A stretch of DNA of 64,000 nt from Paguma larvata (GCA_030068075.1 CM057843.1:17317370-17381369); one strand, 5' to 3'. Shown: positions 1 to 10,587, counted from the stretch's first letter. The notes: a model not told the origin generated them from the letters alone. Program-made: numbers and translations.

Positions 1-103
1 CAAGGGAGAATCTCACGGGGCTCAAACTCATGAACCATGAGATCATGACAAGAGCTGAAACCAAGATTCGGATGCTTCACGGACCGAGACACCCAGGCAC
101 CCC
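1..103 (-). mobile_element. CAN-SINE, cut by window edge
   Basis: This is the tRNA-derived head end of a minus-strand cat-type SINE. The reversed B-box region and a final CACCCAGGCACCCC (reverse of the GGGGTGCCTGGGTG 5' end) are visible. The rest lies outside the window. It abuts an L1 piece directly. Confidence 0.9.
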
Positions 104-538
104 AGTATTTGTGTATTCTTTGGGTAAATACCTAGTAGTAAAATTGCTGGGTTGTGGGGTAGTTCTACTTTTGACTTTTTGAGGCACCTCCATACTGTTT
201 TTCAGGGTGGCCGCCCCAGTTTGCATTCCCACCAACAACGTAAGATGGTTCCCCTTTCTCCGCCTCCTCACCAACTCCTGTTGTTTCCTGTGTTGTTGTT
301 AGTAGCCATTCTGACAGGTGTGAGGTGGTATCTCATCGTGATTTTGATTTGCTTTTCCCTGATGATGAGTGACGTTGAGCATCTTTTCATGCGTCTGTTG
401 GCCCTCTGTATTTCCTCTTTGGAAAAAGTGTGTATTCATGTGTTTTGCCCATTTTTTAACTGGATTATTTGCTTTTTGGGGTATTAAGGTTTAGAAGTTC
501 CTTATTTATTTTAGATACTCTTTATCAGATACTCACAT
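104..538 (-). mobile_element. L1 3' region, inverted 5' arm
   Basis: Reverse-complement L1 sequence from just upstream of the element's 3' end. Recognisable landmarks are the GTTTGCATTCCCACCAAC and GAGGTGGTATCTCATCGTG segments that occur in antisense L1 tails. It joins near 538 to the true 3' end in the opposite orientation, so one insertion carries a 5' inversion of the twin-priming type. No open ORF2 remains. Confidence 0.8.
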
Positions 539-1036
539 GTGGAATTTAAGAAACAAAACAGGGGTGCCCGAGTGGCTCAGTTGGTTAGGCTTCCGGCTTC
601 AGCTCAGGTCATGATCTCATGGTTCGTGGGTTCGAGCCCCGCGTCGGACTCTGCTGACAGCTCAGAGCCTGGAGCCTGCTTCGGATTCTGTGTCTCCCTC
701 TCTCTCTGTGTCCCTCCTCTGCTCATGCTCTCTCTCTCTCTCTCTCTCAAAAATAAACATTAAAAAAAAAAAAGAAACAAAATAGACAAACATAGGGGGG
801 GGAAATAGAGAGGCAGACCAGAAAACACAGTCTTAACTATAGTGAACTATAGAGAACAGAGAGGGGGAGGGGTATGAGCGGGGGAGGGGGCGGGCTAGCT
901 AAATGGGTGATGGGCATTAAGGAAAGCATTTGTTGGGATGAGCACTGGGTGTTGTGAGTGATAAATCACTAAGTTCTACAGCTGAAATGAATATTACACT
1001 GTATGTTAACTATACTGGAATTTATATAAAAACTTG
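539..1036 (+). mobile_element. L1 3' end (carnivore type), split by a SINE
   Basis: Plus-strand L1 terminus. It opens with TGTGGAATTTAAGAAACAAAAC, is interrupted at 561-772 by a SINE, and resumes with the G-rich 3'UTR, GGGTGATGGGCATTAAGG, and a tail near TATATAAAAACTTG. With 104-538 it forms a single 5'-inverted insertion. It has no coding capacity. Confidence 0.8.
561..772 (+). mobile_element. CAN-SINE, complete
   Basis: Full cat-type SINE with head, B box, CT block and A-rich tail. It is flanked by an 11-bp direct repeat AAGAAACAAAA (549-559 and 772-782) taken from the L1 it entered. The intact TSD indicates a fairly recent event. Confidence 0.93.
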
Positions 1037-1618
1037 AAAGGGGGGGTGGGTAAATAAAAGAACAGGAAGGGAAAGCCACGAGTTTCACCGAATTTCCAGA
1101 AGATGTAGAAGAGGTTTAAGAGTGTTGACAGGTGGACGCGGCAGCGTGGGGCGGTAGTGAGGGATTAGAGAGAAGAAGGGGGGCTCCCTGAGTGGGGAAG
1201 GGTCATGTAAAATGTGAAACCAGGAACCAGAGGGGTGGCGAGAGGTTCACCAAGGTTTGTGCTTGGCGGGTCTGTTGGCACCAGCAACCCCCACCCCGTA
1301 TGCAGAGGGTCTTCGGGCAGCTTATATTCATCCCCTGGGCAAAAAAGTCCTGAAATTCTCTTTTTCAAACCAATACTTGTCAAAAATATTAAACGTAGTC
1401 TAAAGTGTCTTTAGAAAAATTGGTGTTTAAAATTCCTTTAAGCACCGAAAACCTGCCTGCCTCCCCTGGCAAGGGATGCCAGAATTGCAAATCCGTCACA
1501 GGGGGGTTGGATTTTAAGCAAACCCATGTGCATTTTAGGAAATTAGCTCTTTGTGACTTGGCCTGTTATCCCCAGTCTGGGTTTAAGCTGTTGCTACTTC
1601 AAGTTCAGGCAAGTTCAG
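1036..1618. other. Unclassified stretch
   Basis: G-rich start (1036-1060) followed by mixed-composition sequence. I see no recognisable repeat, splice pattern or long open frame. The short frames on both strands around 1165-1630 overlap each other and look like chance. Confidence 0.4.
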
Positions 1619-1633
1619 GCATCTGACACAGTT

Positions 1634-1672
1634 TTATATATACATATATATAATATAATATAATATATATAT
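1634..1672. repeat. (TA)n microsatellite in a SINE tail
   Basis: An AT/TA tract with a TATAATA interruption. It sits between the left TSD and the poly-T end of the minus-strand SINE, so it is a degenerated and expanded A-tail. Confidence 0.85.
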
Positions 1673-1880
1673 ATTTTTTTAAGTTTATTTATTTTGGGAG
1701 AGACAGAGACAGCACGAGTGGGGAGGGGGGGTAGAGAGAAAGGGAGAGAGAATCCCAAGCAGGCTCCACACTGTCAGCTCGGAGCCCAACACAGGTCTCG
1801 AACCGGCGAAACCGTGAAACCATGACCTGAGCTGAAACCAAGAGTGGACGCTCCACCAACTGAGCCACCCAGGCGCCCCT
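1673..1880 (-). mobile_element. CAN-SINE, complete
   Basis: Minus-strand copy from poly-T to CAGGCGCCCC. A perfect 12-bp TSD GCATCTGACACA is present at 1619-1630 and 1885-1896. Confidence 0.93.
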
Positions 1881-1884
1881 GGGC

Positions 1885-3085
1885 GCATCTGACACAACTT
1901 GGGAGGCTGCCGGCCAGAAGTGGATTTTCATGAAGCCTCAGGAAGGTTCTAGGAAGAACTGAGAGGAATTGTGTCCAGGAGACAGTGTGACCCGGTGACA
2001 TGGACTTCCTGATGAGAGAAGACAGAAGTCACCGTGAGGGCAGTAAGGTCACTGCTCTTTCCAGTCCAGTCCGGACTCAAGTCTTAGAGAGAAACTGAAA
2101 TCTTCAAGCTCTATTTTCACCGGAAACTCCCGACAACCCTGGTGTGGCCGTGGCTGCGGGATCCGGGGGGAACCCACGGGGGGTACCCAGCCGAGGAAGC
2201 AGTTCTGGAAAGGTGCGGGAGAGCAGAAGGAAGGAAACCTCTGGGGGATGTCTCCGGGTGCCTGGAGGAGCCTTGTGATGAGCGCCTCCTGCAGACCCTT
2301 TGGAATATCTTCCAGTGCTGCAGGTGGGGGCAAACCCCAGCACACAGAACTTAGGAATTCAGCTATGGGAAATGCGAAACAAAATGGAGTCGCTGATGTC
2401 AAGGAGTTTTAAAGGGGAGCCCGGAGGCCGTCAAGGAGGTGGGTCTGAGGCATGTCCTCGCTGGGTGGAACCGTGAACTTCTGAAACTGGGCCAAACCTA
2501 GAACATTCCAAGGACTCCGCAAGACCATCTGTGGCTTGGTGCGGTGACAGACTTTTGCTTAGTGATTGCTTCAGCAGCTGCTAACCAAGAAGGCCGCTAG
2601 GCTGCAAAGCAACCAGAACGCATGCACGTGGGGCCTCAGGATTGCAGCTCGGAGACTCAGGGAGACAACACATGCTCCGAAGAGCAGGCAGTGCAGGCTC
2701 ACAGAGGCAGAAACCTCGAGGCTGCTTTCGTTGTTTAGGAGGAGTTCTGATTGGCGCTGACAGAGTTAAGCAGGGTCTCTAATACCCGATTGGCCATTTA
2801 GCTAACAGGTGCAGTGTTCTCTCTATTTAGATCCAAAGTAGAAGGGTGCGTTCCAGGAGGTGGGCCAGGTGCAAGTGACATGAGGAAAGTCAAAAGTCCA
2901 ATGTGTTCTGAGAATTGAAACAGGACTTGTGCACAAGCCTCCTTCCTCCGTGTCCTCCCCACCCTGTTCTGGATGGTTTTCTCTCGATGCTTACTACACT
3001 TGGGAATCTTCCTTCACATAACCAATTGTGTTTAGCCCAAGATTAGTTTTCTGCCACCAACACCAATCAAAATTACCTGTAAACA
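1885..3085. other. Unique/unclassified DNA, possible LTR remnant
   Basis: 1.2 kb without a SINE. The segment 2560-2870 has the look of an old LTR (an ATTGGC...ATTGGCCATTTAGC stretch, purine-rich flanks), but I cannot name a family. Overlapping short frames at 2049-2402 on both strands are not credible genes. No promoter or splice pattern stands out. Confidence 0.35.
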
Positions 3086-3290
3086 GGGGCGCCTGGGCAG
3101 CTCAGTCGGTTAAGAGTCCAACTTCGGCTCAGGTCATGTTCTCACGGCTCGTGAGTTCGAGCCTTGCATCGGATGCTGTGCTGACGGCTCAGAGCCTGGA
3201 GCCTGCTTCGGATTCTGTGTCTCCCTCTCTCTCTGCCCCTCCCCCACTCACGCTCTGTCTCTCTCTCTCAAGAATAAACATTAAAAAAAA
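3086..3290 (+). mobile_element. CAN-SINE, complete
   Basis: Plus-strand copy with TSD AATTACCTGTA at 3071-3081 and again from 3291. The target lies in AT-rich unique DNA. Confidence 0.93.
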
Positions 3291-3513
3291 AATTACCTGT
3301 AGGCAATGTAAACAAGGATTCCCTTCTGTTTGTAAAAACCCTTCACTTGGGTCGCTACCCAAGCCTGTGCCCACCAAACACATGCCTTTGTCTTGTTTCA
3401 CTTCTGCCTCTTTTCTCCATCTGCAACTAATAGAATAATCAATCAATACCGTAGGTAAAGAACAAAGACAAAAAACCTGCCTAAGGCAATTTCCAGAAAA
3501 ATTATCTATAATT

Positions 3514-3617
3514 GGGGCACCTGGCTGGCTCAGTCGGTAGAGCATGTGACTCTTGATCTCAGAGTAGTGAGTTTGAACCCCACGTTTGGTGTAGAGATTA
3601 CTTAAAAAAAATTCTTT
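3514..3617 (+). mobile_element. Short-type CAN-SINE
   Basis: About 100 bp: a tRNA head followed directly by GTAGAGATTACTTAAAAAAA, with no middle block and no CT tract. This is an older, shorter relative of the main family. It lies immediately before another SINE. Confidence 0.8.
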
Positions 3618-3620
3618 TTA

Positions 3621-3790
3621 GGGGCACCTGGGTGGCTCAGTCGGTTAAGCAAACGACTTCAGCTCAGGTTTGTGAGTTCGAGCCCTGCATCAGGCTCTCT
3701 GCTGTCAGCACAGAGCCCGGAGTCTGCTTTGGATTCTGTGTCTCCCGCCCCTCCCCAACTCTCTCTCTCTAAAAAATAAAGTAAACCTTA
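3621..3790 (+). mobile_element. CAN-SINE, internally shortened
   Basis: Plus-strand copy missing part of the region between head and B box (GCTCAGGTTTGTGAG). It starts a few bases after the A-tail of the preceding short SINE, suggesting insertion into that tail. Confidence 0.88.
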
Positions 3791-3911
3791 AAAATTTTTT
3801 AAAACTTTTTAATCTTTAAAAAAAATTATAGTCATGCAAAAAGAATTTTAATAGCGCCATGGAGTTTTCTTGTTATTGAAGAGGTTAGTTCTGTTAAGAA
3901 GGTAACTTAGC

Positions 3912-4012
3912 AGAGGCACTAGGTGGGCTCAGTCGGTGGAGCATGCGACTTTGATCTTGGGGTTGTGGGTTCGAGCCCCATGCTGAATGTAAACATTACT
4001 TTTAAAAAATTC
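3912..4012 (+). mobile_element. Short-type CAN-SINE, tail interrupted
   Basis: Head-only SINE ending in a TTACTTTTAAAA tail. The tail seems to resume at 4214-4230 (TAAAAATAAAATCTTT) after the minus-strand SINE at 4017-4213, so the later SINE landed in this tail. Confidence 0.75.
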
Positions 4013-4016
4013 TGTT

Positions 4017-4213
4017 GTTTTAAGTTTTTATGTATTTCATTTTGAGAGAGAGCGCACACACAGGAGGGGCAGAGAGAGAAGGGAACAGAGTATCCGAAGC
4101 AGGGCTCTGCGCAAGCAGCAGAGAGCCTGATATGGGGCATGAACTCATGAACTGCAAGATCATGACCTGAGCTAACGGCAGATGCTTAACCGACTGAGCC
4201 ACCCAGATGCCCC
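4017..4213 (-). mobile_element. CAN-SINE nested in a SINE tail
   Basis: Minus-strand copy from poly-T to CCCAGATGCCCC. It divides the A-rich tail of the short SINE at 3912-4012. Confidence 0.88.
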
Positions 4214-4231
4214 TTAAAAATAAAATCTTTT

Positions 4232-4449
4232 GGGGTGCCTGGGTGGCTCAGTTGGTTAAGCGGCTAACTTCGGCTCAGGTCATGATCTCATGGTCTGTGA
4301 GTTCAAGCCCTACATCGGGCTCTGTGCTGACAGCTCGGAGCCTGGAGCCTGCTTCAGATTCTGTGTCTCCCTCTCTCTCTCTCTGCCCTTCCCCTGCTCA
4401 CGCTCTGTCTCTCAAAAACAAATAAACATTAAAATAATTTAAAAAATAA
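4232..4449 (+). mobile_element. CAN-SINE, complete
   Basis: Plus-strand copy with TSD ATAAAATCTTT at 4220-4230 and 4449-4459. This is the third SINE layered onto the same short-SINE tail. Confidence 0.93.
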
Positions 4450-4459
4450 TAAAATCTTT

Positions 4460-4950
4460 AAAGAAAATTTTTTTTGCAGAATTCAAGTCTGTGAACTAGG
4501 TAAATCTATTCCAAATAAAAGAAAATGTTACATCCTTTCACAAAATAAATATTTGCTGCTTGTTTGTTAACGATAAATGACCTTCGTACCCTTGTTGCCT
4601 TACTTCTCATCTCCATCAGCCCCTCCTAAAGTGGGCAGTCAGGTGTCCTGGGGAAGAATAAGGAAAAGAAACCCATTTCTGCAAAGTGAACTTGGAGCTT
4701 TCAGATTCTTTTTGTCCTCAGGGCCTCATTTGTAAAATGTAGGTAAAGTACTATCCGATGGATAAGTAGTTTTGGGACAACCCAGCCCCTTTAACTCCCA
4801 GCTGAGGAATCTAAATTTCGAAGACCTGTTCCCATCCAGAGCCTGGGCTTCCAATCAGGTTTGCTTTCGTGCTTAACTGAGAATCTTGTTGAGGCAAAGT
4901 ATACAGGCACACCGGAAAGCAGGAGTTGTTTATTCTACGAGTACTTTATT
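4460..4950. other. Unique DNA
   Basis: AT-moderate sequence with no repeat I recognise, no CpG cluster and no credible open frame. Confidence 0.5.
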
Positions 4951-5043
4951 CTTTATTTTTATTATTTTTTAAGGTTTTATTTAATAAGCTCTTCACCCAG
5001 CATGGGGCTCGAACTCACGAGACTCCGAGATCACGAGTGGCGT
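4951..5043 (-). mobile_element. Short-type CAN-SINE, 5'-truncated
   Basis: Minus-strand short SINE: TTTTTTAAGGTTTTATTTAA, then CAGCATGGGGCTCGAACTC. The outer tRNA head, including the A box, is missing after 5043. Confidence 0.75.
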
Positions 5044-5328
5044 GTTTAAAGGCTGTCTTGGAAGAATTCCATGACAGTGGTTTCAAATGTTACTCTCTTA
5101 GGAAACAGGAGACAGACAAACCTCTTCATCCAGTCTATGGGACTGTGGGGGTGCGGACTCAGAACCCAGAAGGGGCAGGGGATTTGTGTGGCCTGAGGGT
5201 CACAAGCCCCCTGCAGGCCTGCATTTTCGTTCAAGCAGAAGTCCAAGCCGGGTCGTCCCAGAAGCCCTGCCCACCCAGAGTAACTCGTCCTGGCGTTCCC
5301 AGAGCCTGAGAACCACCTCTGCTGACAG
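5044..5328. other. Unique DNA
   Basis: Mixed-composition sequence between two SINEs with no recognised repeat or coding signal. Confidence 0.45.
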
Positions 5329-5340
5329 ATAGTGCTGTTG

Positions 5341-5526
5341 CCTTTATTTTTTGAGAGAGTGTGAGTGGGGGAGGGGCAGAGAAAGAGGCAGACACAGAAT
5401 CCAAAGCAGGCTCCAGGCTCCGAGCTGTCAGCACAGAGCCCGACGTGGGGTTTGAACCCATGACCCGCAAAATCATGATCTGAGCCGAAGTCGGACGCTT
5501 AACCGACTGAGCCCCCCAGGCGCCCC
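5341..5526 (-). mobile_element. CAN-SINE, complete
   Basis: Minus-strand copy with TSD ATAGTGCTGTT at 5329-5339 and 5528-5538. Confidence 0.93.
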
Positions 5527-5839
5527 AATAGTGCTGTTTCCTGAAGACGCTGATTAAAACACTGAAGCACCTACCTGATTCCACATGCCTCAACCAGAGG
5601 CTAATTGCACACCTGTAATTTGTTAAAATAATTAATGTAATTACATAGGTTCATAATTTACTGTTTTCTAAAATTAGAGCAAACCCCGGATTATGCTGGT
5701 ATAAATATGGGTGCGTTCTGCTGTGCTTTTGCCAGCTGGAGAAAAGGGGAAACATTACAGCTAACAGGACAAGTTTCTTCCTTCCTTCCTTCAGTCCATC
5801 TAACTGTCCGTCCATCCTTCCTCTTTCTCTTCCACCCTT

Positions 5840-6300
5840 TTCCCCACATGGGAGCAAGAGTGGTCTTAAAATGCAAATCAGATTGAACCACTCCCTCTGT
5901 TTAAAATTCTGCAATGGCTTCCCATTCCCTTGGAAGAACAGTTCATTTTTTTAAAGTTTATTTATTTATTTTGAAAGAGACAAAGAGAGCCTGAGTGGGA
6001 GAGAGGGAGAGGGAGAGAGAAAAATCCCAAGCAGGCTCCACGCTGCCAGCACAAAGCCCCATGCGGGGTTCGAACCCACAAAGCCGTGAGATCGTGACCT
6101 GAGCTGAAACCAAGCATCGGACACTTAACCGACCGAGCCCCCCAGTTCAGCCCTTCACAATGGCCCTGCCTTTCGTGGCTCCCCTTTGTCTCCTGTCTCT
6201 CCAGCTGTATCCCTGCCCACTGTCTAGCAGCCCCGTAGGCTCAGCCCCTCCGTTCGCTCTCGTCCTGTGCTCCTCACCTCACTTTCCCACCTGTGGAAAT
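5840..6300 (+). mobile_element. L2, 5' part, interrupted by a SINE
   Basis: Ancient L2 3'-region sequence: the TGCAATGGCTTCCCATTCCC segment before the SINE at 5945-6143, then ACAATGGCCCTGCCTTTC and the following CT-rich L2 text. The homologous continuation resumes near 6745, beyond an LTR-like insert. Confidence 0.65.
5945..6143 (-). mobile_element. CAN-SINE, complete
   Basis: Minus-strand copy inside L2, with a short TSD CAGTTCA on both sides. Confidence 0.9.
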
Positions 6301-6745
6301 AAATGGAGAACAATCAAATGAGAAGAAGCAAAGGCTGTTTATTCAGAGCTCACTCTTGCAGAAAGGTCAGCCACCATCACCTGCATTTTGATGGAGACCC
6401 AAAGGCGGGCAGAGGGGTGGGGGTGGGGGGACTGGGGGATGGTGACGGGAAAGCTTCCGGTGCGCCCTGTTGGCATGGGGAAGCTGTAGGTGGGCTCATT
6501 GAAAGTGGGGCGTCCTACTGGATGGGTTAAGGGTTCAGGTTTGGTTTTCTCCAGTTGGTCCTAAAGGGGAAATGGGGACAAAAATCAGGGACGCTCTCAG
6601 TTATGAATCCGATTTGGGTCACTCGTTACTGCTTGGCTTTGCTAGAGGCAGTCAGTGGTCTGATTTCCCACCGGGCAAACTTGCGTGCCGGTTCCCAGGT
6701 TAGTTGTAGACCCTGGCTCATCCATTTGAATACTCAGGCTCTCGC
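6301..6745 (-). mobile_element. Probable retroviral solo LTR splitting L2
   Basis: The insert lies between two halves of one L2. Read on the minus strand it contains GAGCTCTGAATAAACAGCC, i.e. an AATAAA signal followed by a pyrimidine-rich U5-like end, as in an LTR R-U5. The family is not identified and exact TG/CA ends and TSD were not resolved. It has no coding content. Confidence 0.5.
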
Positions 6746-7005
6746 ACCTCAGGGCTACTTGCTTTACCTGAAGCTCTCTCTCGCCATTGCTCACGACTCG
6801 TTCTTTTTCATCTTCCGGGTCTCAGACTACGTGTTACCTTCTCAGAGAGACCCCGTCAGGCCACCCTATCCAAACTGCACCCTTTATTGTGCTCTGCGCC
6901 TTGTCCCCATGCTGTTAACTGTTTTCTCTGTGAGACTCGCCAACGTTTATAATTCTTTCATTTGTTTGTTTATGTTCTTGATATTTTACCCTGATTAGAA
7001 TTGAA
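6746..7005 (+). mobile_element. L2, 3' part
   Basis: L2 tail with landmarks CACCTCAGGGC, CCGGGTCTCAG, CCTTCTCAGAGAGACC and CCACCCTATCC. It is collinear with 5840-6300 once the LTR-like insert and SINE are removed. Confidence 0.75.
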
Positions 7006-7020
7006 ACTGTGCCAGATCAC

Positions 7021-7218
7021 GGGGCGCCTGGGTGGCAGTTAAGCGGCCAATTTCGGCTCAGGGCATGATCTCACAGTTCGTGGGTTCGAGTCCCGCATCG
7101 GGCTCTGTGCTGACAGCTCAGAGCGTGGAGCCTGCTTTGGATTCTGTGTCTCTCTGCTCCTCGTCCACTCATGCTATCTGTCTCTCTCTCAAAAATAAAC
7201 GTTAAAACAAATTAAAAA
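7021..7218 (+). mobile_element. CAN-SINE with A-box deletion
   Basis: Full-length plus-strand copy, but the head reads GGTGGCAGTTAAGCGG. About eight bases spanning the pol III A box (normally GGCTCAGTCGG) are missing. Confidence 0.9.
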
Positions 7219-7470
7219 ACAACAAAATATGCCACCCCAACGCATAGCACTTTGGTATATGGATCACGTTGGGCTGAAGGGAATCTGGATCTACGGCTCT
7301 AGGAAGAGTCCTACCGTCTTGAATGTAGTCCCTGGGGTCCTGAGAAACTTACAGAAGAGGGACTAACACGAGAAAAAGCACATAATGTTGATTACCACTT
7401 CCCTGCAGGAGTTCACAGGAAACCAAAGAAATTCAATGAAGTAGTTACGCTCGGGAACTCATACCCTTTT
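7219..7470. other. Unique DNA
   Basis: No recognised repeat. Ends in the target site of the next SINE. Confidence 0.4.
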
Positions 7471-7665
7471 ATTTTACACATTTTTTTTTATTTTTGAGAG
7501 ACAGAGAGAGAGAGAGCATGAGCAGGGGAGGGGCAGAGAGAGAGGGAGACACAGAATCCAAAGCAGGCTCCAGGCTCCGAGCTGTCAGCACAGAGCCCGA
7601 CGCAGGGCTCGAACTCACAAACCGCAAGATCACGACCTGAGCCGAAGACAGACACTTAACCGACT
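7471..7665 (-). mobile_element. CAN-SINE, 5'-truncated
   Basis: Minus-strand copy lacking the last ~20 bp of its head: it stops at CTTAACCGACT. Flanks CTCATACCCTTT (7459-7470) and CTCATAGCCCTTT (from 7672) look like a TSD. Confidence 0.88.
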
Positions 7666-7815
7666 CGGGGGCTCATAGCCCTTTGACAAAACCAAGAGGA
7701 TTTGGGCTCCGAGTGATGAGGAAACACACGGGGAACCTGATGGAATGTGAGGGTTATTCTAGTAAGGACTGTTTAGGCAAACTCATTTTGGTGTCAACCC
7801 CAAATCCCTCTGTTT
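7666..7815. other. Unique DNA
   Basis: Short spacer between SINEs. Nothing recognised. Confidence 0.4.
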
Positions 7816-8040
7816 GCTGAGTGATTCCGTCGGTGAAGTGTCAGACTGTTGATTTCGGCTCAGGTCATGATCTCAAGGTTCCTGAGATCAAGCCCCATGT
7901 CCGGCTCTGGGCTGACAGCATGGATAATTTTTGGGATTCTTTCTCTCTCTCCTTCTCTCCCTTTCTCTCTCTCTCTCTCTCTTCCCCTCCCCCACTTGTG
8001 CTCTCTTTCTCTCTCAAAGTAAATTAACTAACATTAAAAA
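7816..8040 (+). mobile_element. CAN-SINE, diverged
   Basis: Older plus-strand copy with a decayed head and an expanded (TC)n tract around 7943-7982. It ends at ACATTAAAAAAG, next to the following SINE. Confidence 0.85.
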
Positions 8041-8042
8041 AG

Positions 8043-8245
8043 GGGGGGGCACCTGGGTGGTTCAGTCGGTTAAGCGTCCATCTTTGACTCAGGTCATGAT
8101 CTCACTGTTCCCAAGTACATGAGCCCCATGTCAGGTGCTGTGCTGACAGCTCAGAGCCTGGAGCCTGTTTCAGATTCTGTGTCTCCCTCTCCCTGCCCCT
8201 CCCCCATTCGTGCTCCATCTCTCTCCAAAATAAAGAAACATGACA
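8043..8245 (+). mobile_element. CAN-SINE
   Basis: Plus-strand copy starting a few bases after the tail of the previous one. Probably inserted into that A-tail. Confidence 0.88.
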
Positions 8246-8838
8246 ACACCACCAAAAAAAGGTTTGCGCTTTTCTCCCTGGTATGGACAGCAGGAGTAGT
8301 GGGTGGAGACAGGCACCTTCCTCGCTGGGAGAGGTAGCCAAGCTTTTAGGCAGATACGCAGCTGATTTAATCCACTGATGAAGCAAAGCTAGATTGTTAC
8401 ATCTTGTGCAGAGCCCCGGTAGTATCTCGAACTGCAGAAAGGAGAGGAGGCTGTTTCTCAGGTTTTAGGGACTGGGCCAGATGATTTTCAGGAGACTTGC
8501 AAGGCAGAGAACAGGTGGGGATCGGTCAGAGCTTCGGATTGGTGGACACAGCAAAGGGAGGGATTTGCAGCCAATCTCGAGCCAACTGTCACGGTGGTTA
8601 AGCGCATAAGCACACGGTACAGGTGGTTCTCAGCGTTACCTTGCAGGAGCAGATATTCCTCGAGCAACCAGGTTACTTTTGCTTTGGTTCCTGTATTGTC
8701 TAACACAGGAATGAGAAATTATGTTGCTTTCAGTTATCAGCATAATTGAGTCCACCGGAAAAGTGGCCGAACAGTGCTCTGGAAACAAACCTGAACCTGT
8801 GTTTGGAGAGGTCCTTGATTAATCAGTGGCCCCACTTT
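8246..8838. other. Unique DNA
   Basis: Nearly 600 bp with no recognised repeat. The short minus-strand frame at 8488-8706 has no supporting signal. Confidence 0.45.
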
Positions 8839-8839
8839 T

Positions 8840-9240
8840 CACCCTTCTCGTATCCACGTAACTCTGCAAGGCCCTTCCACTGAGGGCAAGGCATAAGTCT
8901 ACACCTCCGAGCTCAGCCGTGTAACTCGCTTCGGCCGTCGGAGCGTTAGCAGATCCCGTATCACGGCATCTTGAGACAGTCTTGGTGGTTGGCTTTGCTC
9001 GCTGTTGCACTTCTGCCATTGCTGTAGGAAGGAATGCCCTGGCTAGCCCGGAGAGGGTGAAGCATCTGTAAGGGAACTGCTCCAGCTAAGAGGCCTCCAC
9101 CACCTAGAAGAGAGCCCTCAGCTGAGCCATGAACAATTAACGAACCCACATAAGACCAGCAGAGGGGCTCAGCTCTGCACAGCCCAGCATGGCTGAACTG
9201 AGAAATAACCACTTGTTACCACATGCCGGTAAGGTGGTGT
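8840..9240 (+). mobile_element. MLT1-like MaLR LTR
   Basis: The pattern CTCTGCAAGGCCCTTCC ... GTAACTCGCTTCGGCC, then a late CCAGCAGAGG segment and a GAGAAATAACCACTTGTTA 3' end, matches the plan of MLT1 LTRs. It is heavily diverged and has no coding content. Confidence 0.6.
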
Positions 9241-9780
9241 AATGGTGGCCGCACGTAAAGAGGTGAGCCAGGAGGCTTCCATGAGGAAGGGACACAACTG
9301 AGGCTGAAGGAAAGATGGACACCAAGAGGAGCCCCCTTCACGAGATAGGACAGCACCTGCAAGGTGCAGGCATGAGCTAGTGTGCGGTGCAGGCAGAAGC
9401 TGAGAGTACCTTCGTCCTGTTGGGAGATCAGAACTGAAAGTGGAGAGTAGGGACTCAAAGCTAAAGAGGTAAATAGGGGAGATTCTACTGTTAAAAGCCA
9501 CACTAGTGAGATAGATCCATCGCTGTCTCACTACCTCAATCCATGTCCGCACAGCCTTGGAGTTCTGTCAGTACTGTGCCGTTCTCCTGCTCTCCCCGCA
9601 CCTTTGCCGGACGAATCCTCCATGGACCAACCTCATGCTCTGAAGATTTTGAGCTGAGAAATACAGAGACGGGAGGAACCGCTAGCCACGCGTATGGATG
9701 GCTGCCTACCAAGACGGAGGTCCATGAACTCCCAACAGTTTCGTAAAGCTACACATGCTGAGGTTGTGGGTGTTTCTGAG
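9241..9780. other. Unclassified DNA
   Basis: No confident repeat or gene. A 127-residue minus-strand frame (9169-9552) overlaps another in a second frame and is probably chance. Confidence 0.35.
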
Positions 9781-10122
9781 ATCTATGCGCTTATACTAAA
9801 CGTCTTTTCATGTGAACTCATTTAAACAAGCGTCTGTTTCTTGTAATCGAGATGTCCTGGATAAAACAGAAATTGATACCAGGCAATTAGGTTGTATGTT
9901 TAGCATCTAGCCCTGGGAGAGGTGGTGGGGTGATGGGGAACCTTGATTTGTAACAGTGGCTGACTCCGTGATGTAAACAGTCCCATCATGGCCAATTTCG
10001 GGCTCCCAATGTGATTTCTCAGAAGGCGGAGTTTGAAAGACACATGCATAGCCAACCTTGGTGAGCCAATACGAAGTGGGACACGCCAGCTCTAGCCTTC
10101 TTCAGCATATTTGGAACAGGTT
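9781..10122 (+). mobile_element. MaLR/ERVL-like remnant
   Basis: The stretch GATAAAACAGAAATTGATACC resembles the first internal sequence after a MaLR LTR. The boundaries and family are uncertain. It may be a relic of the same element as 8840-9240. Confidence 0.35.
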
Positions 10123-10133
10123 AGTGGGTTATT

Positions 10134-10330
10134 AGTTCTTTCTTTTTAATGTTTGTTTATTTCTGAGTGGGGGGTAGGAGCAAGGAGAGAGGGAGACAGA
10201 AAACCCCAAGCAGGCTCCATGGTGTCAGTGCAGAACCTACTTGGGGCTCGAACTCACGAAAGGTGAGATCATGCCCTGAGCCAAAATCAAGAGTTGGCTA
10301 CTTAACCAGACTTAGCCACCCAGACACCCC
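10134..10330 (-). mobile_element. CAN-SINE
   Basis: Minus-strand copy, somewhat diverged, with TSD TGGGTTATT at 10125-10133 and 10331-10339. Confidence 0.9.
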
Positions 10331-10587
10331 TGGGTTATTGTTTCTTGGTGCGTCAACAGGAAATAAGATGCTCGGTCATGTCCTAGTAAGACAGCTGTGA
10401 GCTGAGCTGAGACTCTGAGCCGAAGGAGTGAACACTGACATTGTTACCAAAACCCGTTCACCTGTTCACTGCTCAAAAGCCAGTTCTGGAGAGACGGGCA
10501 AGTGTCAGCAGGAAAGGAAAAGTTGCCTTATTCAGGAGGCCAGCAACCTGGGGAGATGCAAACTGATACCCAAAGACTATCTCAGAG

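Noticed and set aside
561..640. tRNA-like head with A and B boxes
   Set aside because: It is the SINE promoter region. No cloverleaf with a proper acceptor stem and anticodon loop is retained, so no tRNA gene is called for any SINE.
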